Shown piece by piece: positions 30,601 through 40,696 of a stretch of DNA of 64,000 bases; within the stretch, counting starts at the first letter, position 1; every line of letters begins with the position of its first letter. The notes under the pieces were generated by a model, which saw only the letters and a list, made by a program, of their open reading frames with translations, did no database searches and was not told where the DNA came from. A program made the position numbers and the translations under genes. Origin of the DNA: Diacronema lutheri (taxonomy: Eukaryota > Haptophyta > Pavlovophyceae > Pavlovales > Pavlovaceae); the NCBI GenBank assembly GCA_019448385.1, contig JAGTXO010000006.1, positions 992,001 to 1,056,000 on the forward strand, written 5' to 3'.

Positions 30601-33600
30601 TGCCGCACGCGAAGCCATCGAGCAGCGCGGCGAGCGGCGGCTCGGACGCTGCGAGCGCTGGAGCGAGGGCCGACGCGCGGCTCGCCGCGGCCGGCAGCAC
30701 AGCGAGCGGCAGCGGGCTCGGCGCCGCAGGCGCGGTCACGTGCGGCGGCGGCGGGCGCGGCAGCGGCGGCGACGGCGACGGCGGCGAGGCCAAAGCTGGT
30801 GCCGGCGCCGGCGAAGGCGGCGCGCGCGGTGTGGGCGATGGCGGCGGCGGGCTCGCGCGCGCGCGCGGCACGCCGCCATAGGCCTCCATCGTGTAGATGT
30901 TGTAAAGGGCGTTGCGGGTGCGTTTGCCCAGCTGCGCTTCGTCACACGCAAAGCACAGCCGCGTTTGCGCGCCCCACGTGAAGGAGGGCGCGGGGCGGTG
31001 CTCGCGCACAAGCTCGGCGCACGCGGCGGCGGACCTGACCGCCCGCATCACGATGGAGCCGCAGCCCTGGCGCGCGTACAGCACGCCGGCGCCGGCGGCG
31101 TCGGCGCCGACGAGCGCGGGCGGCGGGCACGGCGCGGGCTGTGGCGGCGGAGACGGCGACGGCGGCAGCAGCAGCGGCGGCGGCGCGCGCGCGCGTGCGG
31201 GCGGTCGAACAGCCGCCGCCGCGGCGATCTCGGCCGCGCCGCCGGCCGGTCGCACGCGCGCGCCGGTCGCATACACGTCGAGCGCGCCAAAGGGCACGCG
31301 CGCGGCGAACTGCTGCGCGCTGCAGCCATGGCAGAGTCCGTTGGCGCCAGCCGGGGGCAGCGCGTAGTAGGGCAAACCGCGTGCGGCGGCCGCGCGCGCG
31401 CACGCGGGTGCGGACGGCGGCACACCGACATCGTCGCCATCGGCGTCGAGCACGTCGCCGCAGCCAAAGCCGCGCGCCACCGGCGCGGCCGCGCCCGACG
31501 CGCCCGCGCCCGACGCGCCCTCGCCCTCGCCCTCGCCGGCATATGGCGCGGCGGCGCGCGACGGCGCTTTCGGCGCGCTGCCGCCGCCCGGCGCCGCGCG
31601 GCCGCGCACAACGTTGGGCGCAGAGGGCGGCGGTCCAACGCGCTCGTAAATGTCATAATTGGGCAGCGCGATCCGCAGCGCGAGCCCGCGCGCCGTGCAC
31701 GCCGAGCAGATCGAGAGGCGGTGCGAGTAGGACATGTGCGTGGCGCCGGCGGTGCGTGCCGCGCACTCGTCGATTGACGAAACACTGCGCAGCGGCGGCA
31801 GGCACGGCGCGCGGGTGCAGTGAGCGGGCGCGGCACGCACTGCGCTCGGCGCGCGCGCAAGCGGCGTATGCGCGCGGCAGGTAGAGGCGCGCGTGCGCGC
31901 GTGCGCGAAGCAAGCGACCGGGTCGCGGGCGTGCGGGCGCGTGGCGCGGGCCGCGCCGCGAGACGCCGACGGCCTCGCGCACGAGCAGCGGCGCTCGGGC
32001 CGGCAGCACGCGCACGTACCGGTCGAACTGCGACGAGCTTTCTGTGCACGTCATCCCGGCAAACGCGAGCTCGATCGTCTCCGCGGCGCGCGCGCCCTCC
32101 GGCGCAGGCCGGCCCTCGACGAGCGTGTCCGCCGCGACGAACGCGCGCGTCGAGTAGACGTCGTGCATGTTGTCAGGCGCGTGCTCGACGGCCTGTGCAA
32201 AGGTGCACGCATAGCAATAGGTCGTATCCGACGACCACGCAAACGCATACGGCGCAAACGCCTCCTTGCCGCTCGCGCTCGCCGCCGCGACCTCGTGCGC
32301 GCACTCGCGCGCGCTCTCGACGCCCGTCGCGGTCGGCCAGCGGCGCAAGCCGCAGAACGCGCCGCTGTGCAGCAGCGCGGGCTCGGGCGGTGCAGGCGGC
32401 GGTGCAGGCGGCGACGCAGGTGGCGGCGCGGGCGGCGGCGCGGGCGGCGGCGTGCGCGGCGGCGCGCGCGCTGTCGCCGCGCTCTCGCCCTCGCCAGCCG
32501 CAGCGCGGCCGCGCGACACGCCGTAGATGTCGAACGACGCCGACGGCCGACGCGCGTCGAGCTCGGCGGCGCTGCAGCTAAAGCAGAGACCGTCCGCGGC
32601 GCGGAAGGCGACGGCGCGCACGTCCTCGGGCATGCCCGCCGCGCATTCCGCCGCACTCGCCGCCGCCGCGCGCTCGAACACGCCGCATCCCTGGCCGGCG
32701 TGCAGCACAGCCAACGGCGCCGTATCGCCCGCGCCAGCGGCGCGCCGCTCCGGCAGCGCCGGACTTTGCGGCGGCGAGCGCGCGAGCGTGCCTGCCGCGT
32801 CGCCGTGGCTCACGGCGCCGCCGTGCGGCGACGGCGCCACGCTCGGCGCCACGCTCGGCGCCACGCTCGGCGCCGGCGCAGCGCGCGGCGCAGCGCGCGG
32901 CGCAGGTACCGGCGCCGCGGGCGGGCGCGTGGGCCCGCTGGCCGGCGGCGGGCGCGGCGCGTACGTCTCGACTATGGGAAGCAGCTGCGCGACGCGGTAG
33001 ATGGCGTAGCTCGGTTCGGGCCTGAGCGGACGCGCCGCCTCCGCCGCGGTGCACCGGAAGCAAAAGTTGGACAGGTCGGACCACGCAATGAATCCGAATG
33101 ACGGCCCGGACAGTGCGGCGACAACCGACGTGCAGCGCGCCGCCGACGCAATGCCGCTCGCGACGAATGCGCCGCACTTGCTCGCCTCGGCGTACGGCGC
33201 GAAGGGCGGCGCCGATGCGCCGTCCGCCGCGGCCGCGTCGTCCGGTGCGAACGCCACGAAGCCTTGGGGCAGCTCGTGCGGGGCGTGCGCGCCGGCCGGC
33301 GTGGCCGCCGGCGCGGCCGCGGCTGCGGCCGCGGCTGCGGCCGGAGCTGGGACCGCGCGCGAAGGGCTCGCGCCAGAGGCGGTGCTCGGCAGCGCGCGGG
33401 CAGAATCGACGGGCTGCGCTCTTGGCTGCGCCATGGCGGGAGTGGCCGCTGCAGCAGCCGGGGCCGCGATGGGGTCGGGCGTGGCCGCGTGTGCCTGTGC
33501 GTCGGGCTTCGCGGCGGCGTCGCCGGCCGCGCCGCGCGGCGCCGCATCGGGTACGAGCAGCACGAAGATGTTGGTACCCTCGTCATCCGTCCGGCCGATC

Positions 33601-34346
33601 ACCTCGTCCGCCGTGCACGCAAAGCACAGCTGCGCGCCATCATTGTAGGCAAAATGCGTCGGTGGCGGCTGCGCGCTCGGCGCGCGCGCGAGCACCGCCG
33701 CGCGGCACGCGTCCGCGGATCGCGCGCCACCGCCGATGAAGCGGCCGCAGCCAGCGTTGACGAAGTGACGCACGGGCTCGGTAGGCGTCGCGCCCACGGC
33801 CAGCTCGACCGGCGCGGCTGGCGGCTGAACCCGCTGGCCAGGCTCGATGGCGGTTGGCGCGGCGCGTGCCGCGGGCGCCTGCACGTACGCTGACGAGCCG
33901 AGCGCCCGCTGCCCGACCGGCGGCCCAGACGCGAGAGCTAACGGCTGCGCGGGACCGTCGTCCGCGTGCGGCGCGGCCGCCGGCGCGGCCGCCGGCGCGG
34001 CTCGGGTGCGAAAGATTGCGTAGGACGCGTCGGGTAGGCGCTTGTCGATATCGAGATCGCTGCACCCGAGGCACAACCTGCTCTCCGCAGACCAGCTGAA
34101 GGCCGGCGGCTCAGAGCGCGCACGCCGTGCCGCGTCTGCGCATTCCTCTGGCGACGCAATCGCCACGGCCAAGATGGCGCCGCAGCCGAAGCCGTCGAAA
34201 AGCACTGCGGTCGCTCCCGCCGCCAGCATCAGTGCGCCGGTAGCCGGCACGCGGCCAGCAGCATCCCCGCTGGCCAAAGCCGAGACGATGGTGATGCCGT
34301 GCGCGCCGTTCAGAAGGGGGAGCCACCAAAGGGCGCGCATTGACAT
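27677..34346 (-). CDS. Nine-module Cys-rich ectodomain fused to an ammonium-transporter-like core (2018 aa)
   Basis: Four exons, 34346-32020, 31784-29572, 29369-29275 and 29098-27677, join in phases 2, 1 and 0 to 2018 residues. A hydrophobic N-terminus suggests a signal peptide. Nine modules of about 60 residues follow, pattern CG-x(8-15)-C-x(15-25)-[LFY]C-x2-C-x(15-20)-YxIY, near residues 55, 201, 392, 555, 666, 768, 885, 1010 and 1150, separated by Pro/Ala linkers; they resemble PAN/Apple-type folds only loosely. Residues about 1245-1740 align with the AMT/Rh family: GVGFSLAYG, CPPMHWVWGAAGALRARGAI, TLVGALLVLGAIGLYAAS, SAVVGGSVWGIFTELRER, VVIGALMGAACAAVAG and WAVQLLAAIGSGLWSAAVM. The first pore histidine is kept (MHW); the second, normally VHG, reads LQAAAG. 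A C-terminal module (GRGATLAIRTGDEIDELVRR then FCAAHGL) looks like a beta-grasp fold. A receptor or transceptor role is inference. An extra in-frame intron in exon 4 is possible. Confidence 0.82.
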
Positions 34347-34539
34347 TTTTCCCTCGTGGGATTTCAGGCGTTGGCAGAGGCGAAGGCTGACTGTGGGTGT
34401 GGCGCCGAGCTTGTCGCCGCTGAGGTGGCGCCGAGCAGCGCTGGCGTTGAGGCCCTTGCCAACAGCGGCCTTGTAGCCATGAGCACCGTTGCCGTGCGCT
34501 CAATACGGACTCGATGCAGTGACTGTGTGTGTCTATATA

Positions 34540-34996
34540 CGCCAGTGCCGGCGGCGGCAGCGCGCGCGGGCCGAAGCGCGGCCGGCGTTGACGCACGGCC
34601 GAGCCGCGCAGCGGTCGACGCTTTGCGGGCTCTGCCCAGGTCGCGCGCGGCTGGCGACGCGTGCCGCGCGCGGCACGACCGTGCACGCCGCCACCCGTGG
34701 CCGAGCGCGCCGCACCAGCCGGCCCGCTCCAACCGCCGTGCGGATCACGGACGCTCGCTACGGCTCGTCGGCGCGCGTCACCTGCGCCGGCGGCCACGGC
34801 GCCGTCTGCTCCGGCCTCGTCGCGAGCAGCCCGACCGCTGCTCGCCGCCCGCACGCCGCCGCAGCAACGCTGCGCGTCGTGCTCCCCCGCTCGCCAAACG
34901 CGAAGAGCTCCCTCACAAGGACGTCCTTCCGAACGGCCCGCGCTGCACTCGGGGCGCGATCGTGCCCCTGATCGGATTTGGCTTGACCATCTATAC
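34540..34996 (+). repeat. 457-bp repeat, solo copy A
   Basis: Read on this strand, the segment from CGCCAGTGCC to CCATCTATAC matches, base for base as far as I can compare by eye, the reverse complement of 61977-62433. Here it stands without the Fanzor gene. TATAC directly precedes the GCCAGTG start (34536-34540) and also forms the last five bases (34992-34996), so it may be a target-site duplication or a microhomology. The repeat supplies the last codon and stop of the TLC gene. Its recent origin follows from the lack of visible differences. Confidence 0.92.
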
Positions 34997-35903
34997 CTCC
35001 TTCTCGCGTCCGACCTTGTCTCCCTTCGCCATCTTCATCGCCGCGTTGATGATCTTGTAGCCCCAGTACTGCTGCAGCACGCAGAGGAAGACGTTCATTG
35101 CGCCGAACGAGATGAAGAGGCCGAAATGTGCCATCAGCTTTGGGTCGGCCGCCGCGTAGAGCCTGCGGCCGGCGCACAGTTTGCGCCCCACAGCGCAGGA
35201 AAGCGGCTGAGCTCGGTGCTTGGCATTTGGCGCGGCGCGTGGCGACGTGCGTCGCGGTGGGGCGCAGCGCGGCGTGGCGCGCGCACGCCAAAAAGTCCTT
35301 CCACCAAAAGTAGGAGACGTACGGCATTATAAGGCAGCGCACGGGCAGGAACGTCGCGGCGAACGCGATGCGCACAGCCTCGTTGACGGCGTCGACGCGC
35401 TTGGCGAGCTTTGGGAACGCGCGGAAGAGGTCAACAAAGCAGAGTGGCACCGAGGAGATCTCGAGGATGCCAAAGTAAAAAGGCTTCCAGTAGTCCAGGA
35501 ACCGCGTGCTCGTCAGCCAATAGGCGAGCAGCAGCGCGACGGTATGGTGCGCGATCGCGTCGGGCTTGCCCATCCCGGGCACGAGCACCGTCGTCGTGAG
35601 GTCGAAGATCTGTAGGCCGAGCATCGTCGGCGCGAAGCACGCGGCGCCCGGCATCTTGAAGAAGAGCCGGCTGCCTGGGTCGTCGGCTACCTCGTTGCTC
35701 GACGAATTCCAGTGCACGAGCCCCTGATAGGAAAGGAAGGCGAATGGCGCGACCATCACAACGTGGTGCGCGGCGAGCGCCGCGCGGCCCTTGAACGGGC
35801 CGACGGCAGAGAAGAGGACTGTGAGCACAGCGAACGAGGCAAACAGGCTGGACGCCCAGAACGTCGTGTACGCGTCGCTAAAAGGCGACAAGTCGAGCGC
35901 CAT
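34991..35903 (-). CDS. TLC-domain membrane protein (TRAM/LAG1/CLN8 family)
   Basis: Two exons, 35903-35287 and 35162-34991, joined in phase 2 by a 124-bp intron, give 262 residues. The TLC signature is spread over about residues 40-240: AALAAHHVVMVAPFAFLSYQ, MLGLQIFDLTTTV, AIAHHTVALLLAYWLTSTRF, FGILEISSVPLCFVDLFRAF and LFISFGAMNVFLCVLQQYWG. Six or seven helices are expected. Family members act in ER lipid metabolism or sensing; the layout is closer to TMEM56/CLN8-like proteins than to ceramide synthase, which has a longer Lag motif. The last six bases, encoding Val-stop, lie inside the 457-bp repeat, so the present C-terminus may have been set by that insertion. Confidence 0.87.
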
Positions 35904-36179
35904 CCCGTCCGCAAATTATTACTAGTACGAACGATGGCGTTGGGATTTTTTCTCCCCGGTTCCTGGCTTTCCGCCGTCGACGTCATTGACGCGTTGGCAG
36001 GCTCGATCGCCACGTGGCTCACGCCTCGGGCGCATGGCCCCGCCGCATGCGTGGTGTTTACACGGCCGCACATTGGCCCATGTGGTTCACCCGCCCCCGT
36101 CCCACGCCTTGACGCGCAGGCCGCAGCCCAGCCCTACACGGGCGGGATCTTGCGGACGGCGGTGCGCGCGCCGCGCGGC

Positions 36180-37013
36180 TCATGCGCGGTAGCTGCCCGG
36201 GCCAGGGATCAGCGACATGGAGCGTTCCACTGCGCGCGCGGGGAAGGGGCGGGTGGGGGGCAGGTTCGGATTGAGCGCGCAGCACGCGCAGTCGTCGGCG
36301 GCGAGGGGCGCGCCGGACGGAGGCGGCGTCGCGCGCGCGCCGCGGCGCGTACGACGCTCCGTCTCCGCGAACCGGCCGCCGACGCCGAACGCGTACGCGG
36401 GGACCGACGGCTTGTGCGACTGCAGCTGGCGGCCGAATGCGGACGGCGACTCGTACGCGCCGGGCGCGGGCGTCACGGAGATATCGGAGGTGATGCCAAG
36501 GGCAATGCGCTCCTCTTTGACGCGGAGCTGCTCGAGCGCCTGCGCATTCTGCGGGCCGAACGTGTAGCCTGGCGCCGTGCGGGTGCCAGCGATGACCTGC
36601 CGCCCAAAGCCCGAGCTGAGACCGACGCGCGCAAACGCGTGAGGGAAGCCGCCGACGGTGCGACCGGCGTTGGTCTCAAATCCGACGCCGCGTGCAAGCG
36701 GCCATGTCCCTGCGTGGCGGACAAACGAGTTGCGCTCATCGACCGCGAGGCCCGTCGGGTCGCTCACCGCCGATGCGGGCGGCGCGCGAGGCGGCATCGG
36801 CGGCGCCGGCTCGGGCGTGGGGCGCGGCCGGATCGCAAAGATGCGGCGCGCCTCGGCGAGCTCGTGCACGGCCTCGGTGTAAGTCTGAAAGCGCGCGGGC
36901 GACGGCTGCACCGCCGCGATCGCCTTGCGCCGCTCCACGCGCGGGCTCGGCGACGCGTCGGCCTCCGAATCCGCGTTGGACATACTTGCCAATCGGTCCA
37001 GCCCAGCGCACAT
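36180..37013 (-). CDS. STPGR (SHIPPO) repeat protein, probable flagellar component
   Basis: A 277-codon single exon. PG-rich repeat units typical of sperm-tail/SHIPPO proteins are visible: TPAPGAYESPSAFGRQLQSH, a TAPGYTFGPQ unit and the final IPGPGSYRA. Such proteins line axonemal microtubules in flagella (ODF3/STPG family). The rest is Pro/Ala-rich and probably disordered. The methionine at residue 11 (36983) is an equally good start. It is divergent from PUS7 with 58 bp between start codons. The 276 bp between its stop and the TLC gene start show no other gene. Confidence 0.72.
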   Translation of the reverse strand: MCAGLDRLASMSNADSEADASPSPRVERRKAIAAVQPSPARFQTYTEAVHELAEARRIFAIRPRPTPEPAPPMPPRAPPASAVSDPTGLAVDERNSFVRHAGTWPLARGVGFETNAGRTVGGFPHAFARVGLSSGFGRQVIAGTRTAPGYTFGPQNAQALEQLRVKEERIALGITSDISVTPAPGAYESPSAFGRQLQSHKPSVPAYAFGVGGRFAETERRTRRGARATPPPSGAPLAADDCACCALNPNLPPTRPFPARAVERSMSLIPGPGSYRA

Positions 37014-37071
37014 GTTAAGTTAACCCAAAATAGGCACGCCGAGATAGGCAGCAGAAGTCACGTGAACGGCG

Positions 37072-39180
37072 ATGGACGAGGCGTCCGTCGGAATTACGGC
37101 ATTCGTCTCGCCGGGCGTGCCGGGCTTCACGGGCATCTTCAAGGCCCGGTGCTCCGACTTTGTCGTGCGCGAGGTTGATCCAAGTGGCCGCACCGTCCAA
37201 CTTTGCGAGCCGGCGCGTCGCGGCCAGCTCCGGCCGGCGGCGCGCTCGGACGGCGCGGGCGACGCGGTGAACGGTGGGGCGCGACGCGCGCTCGAGCAGG
37301 CGGTTGCGCCGGACGAGCTGCGCGCGCTCGAGGCGCTCGCGAGCGCGGCGGGTGCGGACGCGCACGATGGTGTGCGCAGGACGACGCTCAGCGTCGGCTC
37401 GGACAAGGCGCGCCGCACGGCCGTGCACCTCGCAATCCGCGCGCTCTTCCCCGCACTCGCGTCCGAGACGAGCGAGGACGGCGCGTCGATCATTGCGGTG
37501 GTCAAATCGGACGCGCAGCGCCTTGAGCCCGCAAACAAGCGCGCCCGCTTCGCCGAGCAAGCGTGGCCGGGCGGCGCGCTCAAATACGTGCACTTTGTGC
37601 TTGTGAAGGAGAACCGGGACACGCTCGACGTGCTCGACTCGCTCGCGCGCGCGCTCGGGTGCCGGCCGTCGGTCTTCTCGTTCGCGGGCATCAAAGACCG
37701 GCGCGCGGTCACGGTGCAGCGCGTGAGCGCCTTCAAGGTGCACCCCGACCGGCTGGGTGCGATTGGGGAGCGCTCTGCGCTTGGCGTCGGCGTCCGGCTG
37801 GGCGGCGTGCGCTTCGCCGCGGATCCGGTGCGCTGCGGCGAGCTCGCGGGGAACCACTTCACCATCGTACTGCGCGCCGTGCCCGCGGACGAAGTCGCGC
37901 ACGTGCACGCGGCCGCGGCCGCGCTGCGCGAGCGCGGGTTCGTCAATTATTACGGCCTTCAGCGGTTTGGCAACAATCCGGCCGCACCGACGCATTTCAT
38001 CGGCCGAGCGCTGCTTACGCGCCGGTGGCGCGACGCGATCGATCTGATCCTCGCGCCGCGCGCCGGCGAGAACCCCGCCGTGCACGCCGCGCGCGAAGCG
38101 TACGCGCGCACGCGCGACCCGGCCGAGGGCTTGCGACTCATGCCCGCGTTCATGGCGCGCGAGCGCTCATTGCTCGAGGGCCTCGTCCGGCACGGCGACG
38201 CGGACCTGATGAACACGATCAACCGGATCTCGCGCAAGGTGCGCACCCTCTACCTCCACGCCTACCAGTCGTGCGTGTGGAACCGCGTCGCGTCCGAGCG
38301 CATCCGGCTGTGCCCGGACGCGCCGATCGTCGGCGACCTCGTGCACGTCACCGCCGACGGCCGGCCGGCGCGCGGCGCGATCCAACCGGACAGCGTAGGC
38401 GCGCCGGCGGAGGCTGTGGACGCGAACGACGGCGCCGACGCCGACGCGGCCGCTGCTGCCGACGTCGAGGGCGGCGGCGAGCTTCGTCTGTCGGCGGTCG
38501 CGGTGCGCGCGCTCACGCACGACGACGTCGAGTCAGCCGCTTTCTCGATTTTTGACGTGATCCTGCCGCTACCGGGCACGCACGTCACGTACCCGGCGAA
38601 TGCGCTCGGTGGTTTCTACGCCTCGCTCATGGCGGAGGACGGCCTCGACCCGAACGACATGGATCGGCGGGTGCGCGAGCACGCGCTTTCCGGAACCTAC
38701 CGCAAACTCGTCATCCGGCCGGGCGATGCGACGCACGAGCTGATCACCTATGCCGATCCGAACGCGCAGCTGGTCCCGTCCGACCTCGACGTGCCGCACG
38801 CGCCGCAGGCGGCGAGCGCCGCGCCCGCCGCCGCCGCCGGCGCGCCGGCGGCGGACGCGCCGGCAGTGGGCGTGCCGCCGGCAGTGGGCGTGCCGCCGGC
38901 AGTGGGCGTGCCGCCGGCAGTGGACGTGCCGCCGGCAGTGGACGTGCCGTCGGCGGGCGCGAAGGCGGCGGCGGCGGGCGCGCAGGCGGCGGCGGCGAGC
39001 GCGCAGGCGGCGGCGGTGGGCGCGCCCGCGACAGATGTGCCCCGCGTGCTGCACGCCGTCAAGCTCGAGTTCACGCTGCCCGCCGGCTGCTACGCGACGA
39101 TGGCCCTGCGCGAGCTGTGCAAGCGCTCAACCGAGACTGACGTGCAGATTGCTCTCACCGCGGCCGCCGCACGGCAGTGA
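37072..39180 (+). CDS. PUS7: TruD-family pseudouridine synthase PUS7
   Basis: A single exon of 702 residues. The catalytic motif FAGIKDRRAVTVQRVSAFKV holds the active-site Asp. Other TruD signatures are KYVHFVLVKENRDTLDVLDS, GNHFTIVLR, FVNYYGLQRFG, HAYQSCVWNRVASERI and LPLPGTHVTYP. The enzyme isomerises uridine to pseudouridine in tRNA, snRNA and mRNA. Residues 590-660 contain a low-complexity insert near the C-terminus made by a 15-base DNA repeat (VGVPPA, three to five copies, about 38868-38950) and a longer Ala-rich tract (GAKAAAAGAQAAAASAQAAA). That insert is absent from typical PUS7. Confidence 0.95.
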   Translation: MDEASVGITAFVSPGVPGFTGIFKARCSDFVVREVDPSGRTVQLCEPARRGQLRPAARSDGAGDAVNGGARRALEQAVAPDELRALEALASAAGADAHDGVRRTTLSVGSDKARRTAVHLAIRALFPALASETSEDGASIIAVVKSDAQRLEPANKRARFAEQAWPGGALKYVHFVLVKENRDTLDVLDSLARALGCRPSVFSFAGIKDRRAVTVQRVSAFKVHPDRLGAIGERSALGVGVRLGGVRFAADPVRCGELAGNHFTIVLRAVPADEVAHVHAAAAALRERGFVNYYGLQRFGNNPAAPTHFIGRALLTRRWRDAIDLILAPRAGENPAVHAAREAYARTRDPAEGLRLMPAFMARERSLLEGLVRHGDADLMNTINRISRKVRTLYLHAYQSCVWNRVASERIRLCPDAPIVGDLVHVTADGRPARGAIQPDSVGAPAEAVDANDGADADAAAAADVEGGGELRLSAVAVRALTHDDVESAAFSIFDVILPLPGTHVTYPANALGGFYASLMAEDGLDPNDMDRRVREHALSGTYRKLVIRPGDATHELITYADPNAQLVPSDLDVPHAPQAASAAPAAAAGAPAADAPAVGVPPAVGVPPAVGVPPAVDVPPAVDVPSAGAKAAAAGAQAAAASAQAAAVGAPATDVPRVLHAVKLEFTLPAGCYATMALRELCKRSTETDVQIALTAAAARQ

Positions 39181-39261
39181 GCCTACCGCACGCCCTTTTG
39201 AGCGCGCCGCAGTTGTACACAGCCAGCAGCACCACGTGTAGCTTGAGCAGGCAGTGGGGGG

Positions 39262-39356
39262 CACGTCGACCTGTAGCGAGCTCTGGCTGTGCGATGCGCG
39301 CCGGCACGTCGAGCTCTGGCTGTGCGATGCGCGCCGGCACGTCGACCTGTAGCGAG
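39262..39356. repeat. 33-bp tandem duplication flanked by 19-bp direct repeats
   Basis: A 33-base unit starting GAGCTCTGGCTGTGCGATGC occurs twice head to tail at 39278-39310 and 39311-39343. The 19-base string CACGTCGACCTGTAGCGAG frames the pair at 39262-39280 and 39338-39356. It lies in the 219-bp space between the PUS7 stop and the dienelactone hydrolase start, within its probable promoter or leader. Confidence 0.95.
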
Positions 39357-39399
39357 TCAATCAGACTCGCGCAGTGCAGCAGCCAGGGCAGGTTGCACG

Positions 39400-40185
39400 A
39401 TGGCGCTCAGCTCTAAGCTCAATACGCGAGCCTTTTTCGCGGCGACAAAGTCCGCGTCGCGCAACGCGACGCGGGTGGGCTTTGGGCCGAGCAAGGATGT
39501 GCCGGGCTTCGCCATGGGTCCCGCGGGTGCCCCGGCCGTAATTGTTGTGCAGGAGTGGTGGGGCGTGACCGAGCAGGTCCTTGACCACGCGGGACGGATC
39601 GCAACGACGGGGTTTCGGGTGCTCATACCCGACCTCTACAAGGGCAAGATTGGCGTCGACGCGGAGGAGGCGCACCACCTGATGGGTACGCTTGACTTCC
39701 CGAAGGCGGTGGGCGAGATCTGCGATGCTGCGTCGTTCCTCAAGGCCGAGGGTGCGCCAAAGGTGGGCATCGTCGGCTTCTGCATGGGCGGCGCGCTCGC
39801 GCTCGGCGGTGCGGCCGCGTCCAAGGACATCCGCTGCGCGGTGCCCTTTTATGGCGTCAATTTTGAGCTCTTCACACCCGAGCAGCTTGCGTCCAAGCCC
39901 GTCTGCGCCCACTTTGGCGAGGCCGACGCTATGGCGGGCTTTGCCGACCCGGGCGCGGCGCGCAAGCTGGAGGACATGCTGCGCAAGGCTGGCAACACGC
40001 AGTCGAGCGTGACCGTGCACCCAAAAGTCGGCCACGCCTTCATGAACGATTCGCCCGCGCCCTTCGCCTCGTTCGACGAGCGGCAGCAGAAGCTTGGATT
40101 CCCGCCGTACGACGAGCGCACCGCGCAGGCCGCGTGGTCAACGACGCTCAGCTTCTTGACCAAGCACCTCATTTTCGGCTCGTGA
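39400..40185 (+). CDS. Dienelactone hydrolase family protein
   Basis: A single exon of 261 residues in an alpha/beta-hydrolase fold. The catalytic triad of the DLH family is visible: nucleophile Cys in VGIVGFCMGGALA, Asp in HFGEADAMAG and His in VGHAFMND. VIVVQEWWGVTEQV and VLIPDLYKGKIG are family signatures. Members hydrolyse dienelactones or related esters; the natural substrate in algae is unknown. An N-terminal extension of about 35 residues (MALSSKLNTRAFFAATKSAS) could be a weak mitochondrial presequence. Confidence 0.93.
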   Translation: MALSSKLNTRAFFAATKSASRNATRVGFGPSKDVPGFAMGPAGAPAVIVVQEWWGVTEQVLDHAGRIATTGFRVLIPDLYKGKIGVDAEEAHHLMGTLDFPKAVGEICDAASFLKAEGAPKVGIVGFCMGGALALGGAAASKDIRCAVPFYGVNFELFTPEQLASKPVCAHFGEADAMAGFADPGAARKLEDMLRKAGNTQSSVTVHPKVGHAFMNDSPAPFASFDERQQKLGFPPYDERTAQAAWSTTLSFLTKHLIFGS

Positions 40186-40696
40186 GCTGTGTACCGCCTG
40201 CCCGAAGGTTTGGATTAGAGTCCCCTCGGCGCCCTGACTCCGGCAGCGCGGACGGCCGGGACGGCAAGGACGCGGCTGGACGCGGCATGGGCGGACACGC
40301 ACACACGCCTAGTCACCCCTCGCCGGCCCCCGTCGGCCGCCACCGCCGTCGCCGCGCCGGAAGCAGACGCCGTCCACACCGCCGCAAACGTCCACATCCG
40401 CCTGGACGTCGTGTGCGGCGTGGCGGTGCGGCGGCGCGTGCCCGCGCGCCATCTGCGCACGCGCGAGCACGAGCTGCGCGTGCCCACGCACGACGCACGC
40501 GGCGAGCTGGAGGCGCATGTGCCTCTCGAGCGCCGCTCGGGCGACGTCGCGCGAGGGCGCGCCCATGCGCGCCATCCACGCGTCCGCGCCCATGTGCGAG
40601 AAGGTGGCGAGAAGGTAGGCGACGCCGGCCCCACTTGCCAAACGAGCCGAGATACGGTTGTGCGAATGCAATCGCCCGCCATTGCGCGCCTTGAGC
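40186..40696. other. Gap with an unconfirmed minus-strand frame
   Basis: The 511 bp between the hydrolase stop and the coiled-coil gene stop contain one frame of fair composition on the minus strand (about 40700 to 40309: ASGAGVAYLLATFSHMGADA, then RDVARAALERHMRLQLAACV). It has no ATG at its start and overlaps the end of the coiled-coil gene, so it may be an alternative 3' exon or chance. No other signal is seen. Confidence 0.3.

Noticed and set aside
34356-35060. Plus-strand ORF through repeat copy A
   Set aside because: The same peptide is read from copy B only because the DNA is repeated; it has no recognisable domain and crosses the TLC gene end.
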